NCBI GenBank assembly: GCA_017475035.1
Contig: JAFVGK010000120.1
Location: forward strand, 1 to 34,069
Direction: 5' to 3'
Origin: Blautia sp.
GTDB lineage: Bacteria; Bacillota; Clostridia; Lachnospirales; Lachnospiraceae
Length of the DNA: 34,069 nucleotides
Below the pieces are notes generated by a model, which saw nothing but the letters and a program-made list of their open reading frames with translations, had not been told where the DNA came from and made no database searches. This document shows positions 32,421 to 34,069 of the stretch, piece after piece (within the stretch, counting starts at the first letter, position 1; the number at the start of each line of letters is the position of its first letter). Position numbers and translations under genes: made by a program.

Positions 32421-33404
32421 TCCTTGTTTTGTTGTTTCACCTTGCTTCAGGAAAACCTTCAGCAATACCTGTTTCTCACAAATCTCGTTTCCGTCAATCA
32501 TATCTTTAATCAGACGTACCGTTGCTTCCGCCAGATCCTTTACAGGCTGTACTACTGCGGTCACCTTTGGCTCCACCACGTCTGTAAGATACGTTCCGTC
32601 ATAAGCCACAATTCTGATATCCTCGGGAATCCGCAAGTGTCTGCGCAGAGCTTCGTTCATACATGCGATTGCCAATCCGTCCACGGCAAAAACACCATCA
32701 AACTCTATGCTGCCGGAAAATATCCTCTTTACCTCTCTTTGGTAATATCCGGGATCCATTCGATTCCACTCCAGCTCATAGGAGAATACCCGGATCCCGT
32801 TTTCTTCCATGATCCGGTTAAACTCAAAATGTCTCTGATGATACGGCGAACCCACAGCGGTGGTACCTGTAAAATGCAGCACATTTTTACAGCCGTTGTC
32901 AGCCAGTGTTTCGGCGGCCAGCTTTCCGCCTTCCTTATGGTCCACCGCAACAACAGGGATATGGTCTCCCAGATATCTGTCCAGAGCGACAATCGGTTTT
33001 CGGATTTTCTGGTATTCCTCTATATCCAATGTGTGAACACCTGTAATGACGCCATCCACTATATGGCGATTTAACATATCCAGATATTCCAGTTCCGCAT
33101 TCTGCTCTTTTTCCGTATTGCAGACCATCATCTTGTAACCCGCCGCATACAAGGCTTCTTCCGCATAATTTAAAAATGCCGCAAAGAAAGGATGTGAGAT
33201 ACTCGGAACAAGAATCGCTATAATGCCGGTGCGCTTCCTGTAAAGATTCCGCGCCAGTTCATTCGGCGTATAGTTCAGCTCCCGCATGGCAGCCCTGATC
33301 TTTTCTTTCGTCTCCTCGGCGACATACCCGCTGTTATTTAAAAACCGTGAGACTGTACCGACTCCCACATTTGCCTTTTTTGCGACATCCTTTATTCCTG
33401 CCAC
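32406..33404 (-). CDS. LacI-family transcriptional regulator of the fructan/DFA operon
   Basis: 332 aa. N-terminal helix-turn-helix IKDVAKKANVGVGTVSRFLN (residues 4-23) plus hinge NELARNLYRKRTG, followed by a periplasmic-binding-protein-like sugar domain with the FDGVFAVDGLAIACMNEALR segment. It most likely represses the binding-protein/permease/GH32/GH91 operon from the operators at 31980 and 32074. Start is GTG at 33402-33404 with GGGGAGA about 8 nt upstream. Gene lies upstream of and in the same direction as the operon but has its own promoter candidate. The C-terminal four residues come from repeat E2. Confidence 0.92.
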   Translation of the reverse strand: MAGIKDVAKKANVGVGTVSRFLNNSGYVAEETKEKIRAAMRELNYTPNELARNLYRKRTGIIAILVPSISHPFFAAFLNYAEEALYAAGYKMMVCNTEKEQNAELEYLDMLNRHIVDGVITGVHTLDIEEYQKIRKPIVALDRYLGDHIPVVAVDHKEGGKLAAETLADNGCKNVLHFTGTTAVGSPYHQRHFEFNRIMEENGIRVFSYELEWNRMDPGYYQREVKRIFSGSIEFDGVFAVDGLAIACMNEALRRHLRIPEDIRIVAYDGTYLTDVVEPKVTAVVQPVKDLAEATVRLIKDMIDGNEICEKQVLLKVFLKQGETTKQGAVQK

Positions 33405-33446
33405 GCTATGCTCTCCCCTGAAAGAAACTGCTTTTTGTGTGTCTGC

Positions 33447-33610
33447 TTGGGACAGATTCAGAAATAAATGTCACGGATAATGAAGAATTCTGGTTTGGGA
33501 GTAAACCTCAAAAATCAGGCGCATAGCGGGCTATGTAACTGATTTTTGATGTATGCTCCCGGACAGAAAGACAAGTAATCCGGGACAGTAATTTCTGACT
33601 CAATCCTTAG
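33447..33610. repeat. Palindromic element B (164 bp), copy of element A
   Basis: Ends TTGGGACAGATTCAGAAATA and TTTCTGACTCAATCCTTA are inverted. Palindrome centre is CATAGC-GG-GCTATG with GG at 33528-33529. Aligns along its whole length with 12633-12796 in the same orientation. Begins 42 bp before the lacI start, as A begins 45 bp before the gtrA-like start. Confidence 0.85.
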
Positions 33611-33625
33611 GATCTGACACAAAAC

Positions 33626-33747
33626 AAAGTTACCATATTGCGAAGAATGATTTTTCGAGATCAGGGAAGAAAACGCAGCCGTACCGGGGTACGGCGAGGC
33701 TTTCTGACGCAGATATCGGAAAATCAAGCAAGCAGGATGGTGACTTT
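33626..33747. repeat. Palindrome H (122 bp, 2-nt centre)
   Basis: Left arm 33626-33685 and right arm 33688-33747 are each 60 nt and are imperfect complements: outer AAAGTTACCAT/ATGGTGACTTT, middle TGATTTT/AAAATCA, inner GCCGTACC/GGTACGGC, with GG at the centre. No second copy seen in the window. Confidence 0.78.
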
Positions 33748-33813
33748 ATTTGGCGGCATCTCCTTAAAAACCCTCGGTAAAACCAATCATTGACAGCTTC
33801 TGTTTTTGCTTGC

Positions 33814-33842
33814 AGTATAGCATGTCTGCTTCCTAAAGGCAA
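33814..33842 (-). promoter_or_regulatory. Candidate promoter for lacI
   Basis: Minus strand TTGCCT (33837-33842), 17-bp spacer, TATACT (33814-33819) with an upstream TGC extended -10. Transcripts would carry palindromes H and B in a leader of about 400 nt. Confidence 0.5.
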
Positions 33843-33908
33843 CAATCAATCAGAAGGGGGCAGGGTTGTTTCAAGAATAAGATGGCGCAAAGCATCATCA
33901 TGAAATAT

Positions 33909-34069
33909 TTAGGATTGCAACGTAAATTAATGGAACAAGATTTCGCAGGATAAATCGTCGTATGCAAGGCGGAGGATGGAGTCGATGCGGGCATCGACGA
34001 CTGACGACAACGCAGTAGACGACGATTTAGACGCGAAAGATGTTCCATTTATTTACGGGGCGATCCTTA
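33909..34069. repeat. Palindromic element E4, running to the window end
   Basis: Ends TTAGGATTGCAACGTAAATT and the complementary AAATTTACG-type end with GATCCTTA; arms TAAATCGTCGT (33951-33961) and ACGACGATTTA (34019-34029) are perfect, apex GTCGATGC-GG-GCATCGAC (33981-33998) is perfect. Shares CAAGGCGG, ACAACGCAG and AGACGCGAAAGATG with E1 and E2. Confidence 0.78.

Larger units (their letters stand above)
33405..34069. other. Non-coding region upstream of lacI made of three large palindromes
   Basis: Elements B (33447-33610), H (33626-33747) and E4 (33909-34069) fill about two thirds of it. A promoter toward lacI lies at 33814-33842. No gene is supported; small frames here run through palindromes and lack RBS. 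Confidence 0.7.

Noticed and set aside
1-34069. CRISPR array, tRNA or rRNA genes, insertion sequence
   Set aside because: No regularly spaced identical repeats, cloverleaf or transposase frame was found by reading; the repeats present are dispersed palindromes.

Overview
The window looks like chromosomal DNA of a gut-type Clostridia, most likely Lachnospiraceae. The reasons are moderate GC, strong AGGAGG-type ribosome binding sites with some GTG and TTG starts, good sigma-A promoters (TTGACA/TATAAT), CUT1 sugar ABC importers without their own ATPase gene, GH2/GH3/GH4/GH32 sugar enzymes, an AAA-ATPase/PDDEXK_9 protein, and very many intergenic palindromic repeats. No rRNA, tRNA, CRISPR array, transposase or phage gene was seen. 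Genus assignment is inference.

Layout. 1-202: repeat-filled leader. 203-1255: lipid kinase, convergent with an SGNH hydrolase (1289-1993, minus). 2054-2558: non-coding, hairpins and repeats. 2559-5519: operon of HD-domain protein, cardiolipin synthase and a YjdF-like membrane protein, closed by a bidirectional terminator. 5661-11100 (minus): GH2 beta-galactosidase-type enzyme, a large membrane PP2C phosphatase whose N-terminus resembles an ECF S component, and an iron-sulfur flavoprotein. 11307-11699: 3' remnant of an iron alcohol dehydrogenase. 12033-15361 (minus): GtrA-like membrane protein and a GH3 beta-glucosidase. 15945-19286: overlapping operon of Hanks-type Ser/Thr kinase, repeat-rich lipoprotein and CPBP protease, followed by an RsuA-type pseudouridine synthase. 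20162-24466 (minus): AAA/nuclease protein, CorA-type transporter, GH4 alpha-galactosidase-type enzyme. 24862-25647: SDR oxidoreductase. 25954-33404 (minus): sugar locus of LacI regulator, solute-binding protein, two permeases, GH32 and GH91. 33405-34069: non-coding, three very large palindromes.

How the genes work together. The clearest system is the 26-33 kb locus. GH91 is the inulin fructotransferase / difructose-anhydride hydrolase family. Here the GH91 and GH32 proteins have no signal peptide and sit at the end of an ABC sugar-importer operon under a LacI regulator, with a consensus promoter and two matching palindromic operators. The simplest reading is import of a small fructan or difructose dianhydride, opening by GH91 in the cytoplasm and cleavage to fructose by GH32. 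The second striking protein is the ECF-S-like/Cache-like/HAMP/PP2C fusion. The third is the kinase-lipoprotein-protease operon. The fourth is a superfamily of 120-165 bp near-perfect palindromes that fill most long intergenic gaps.
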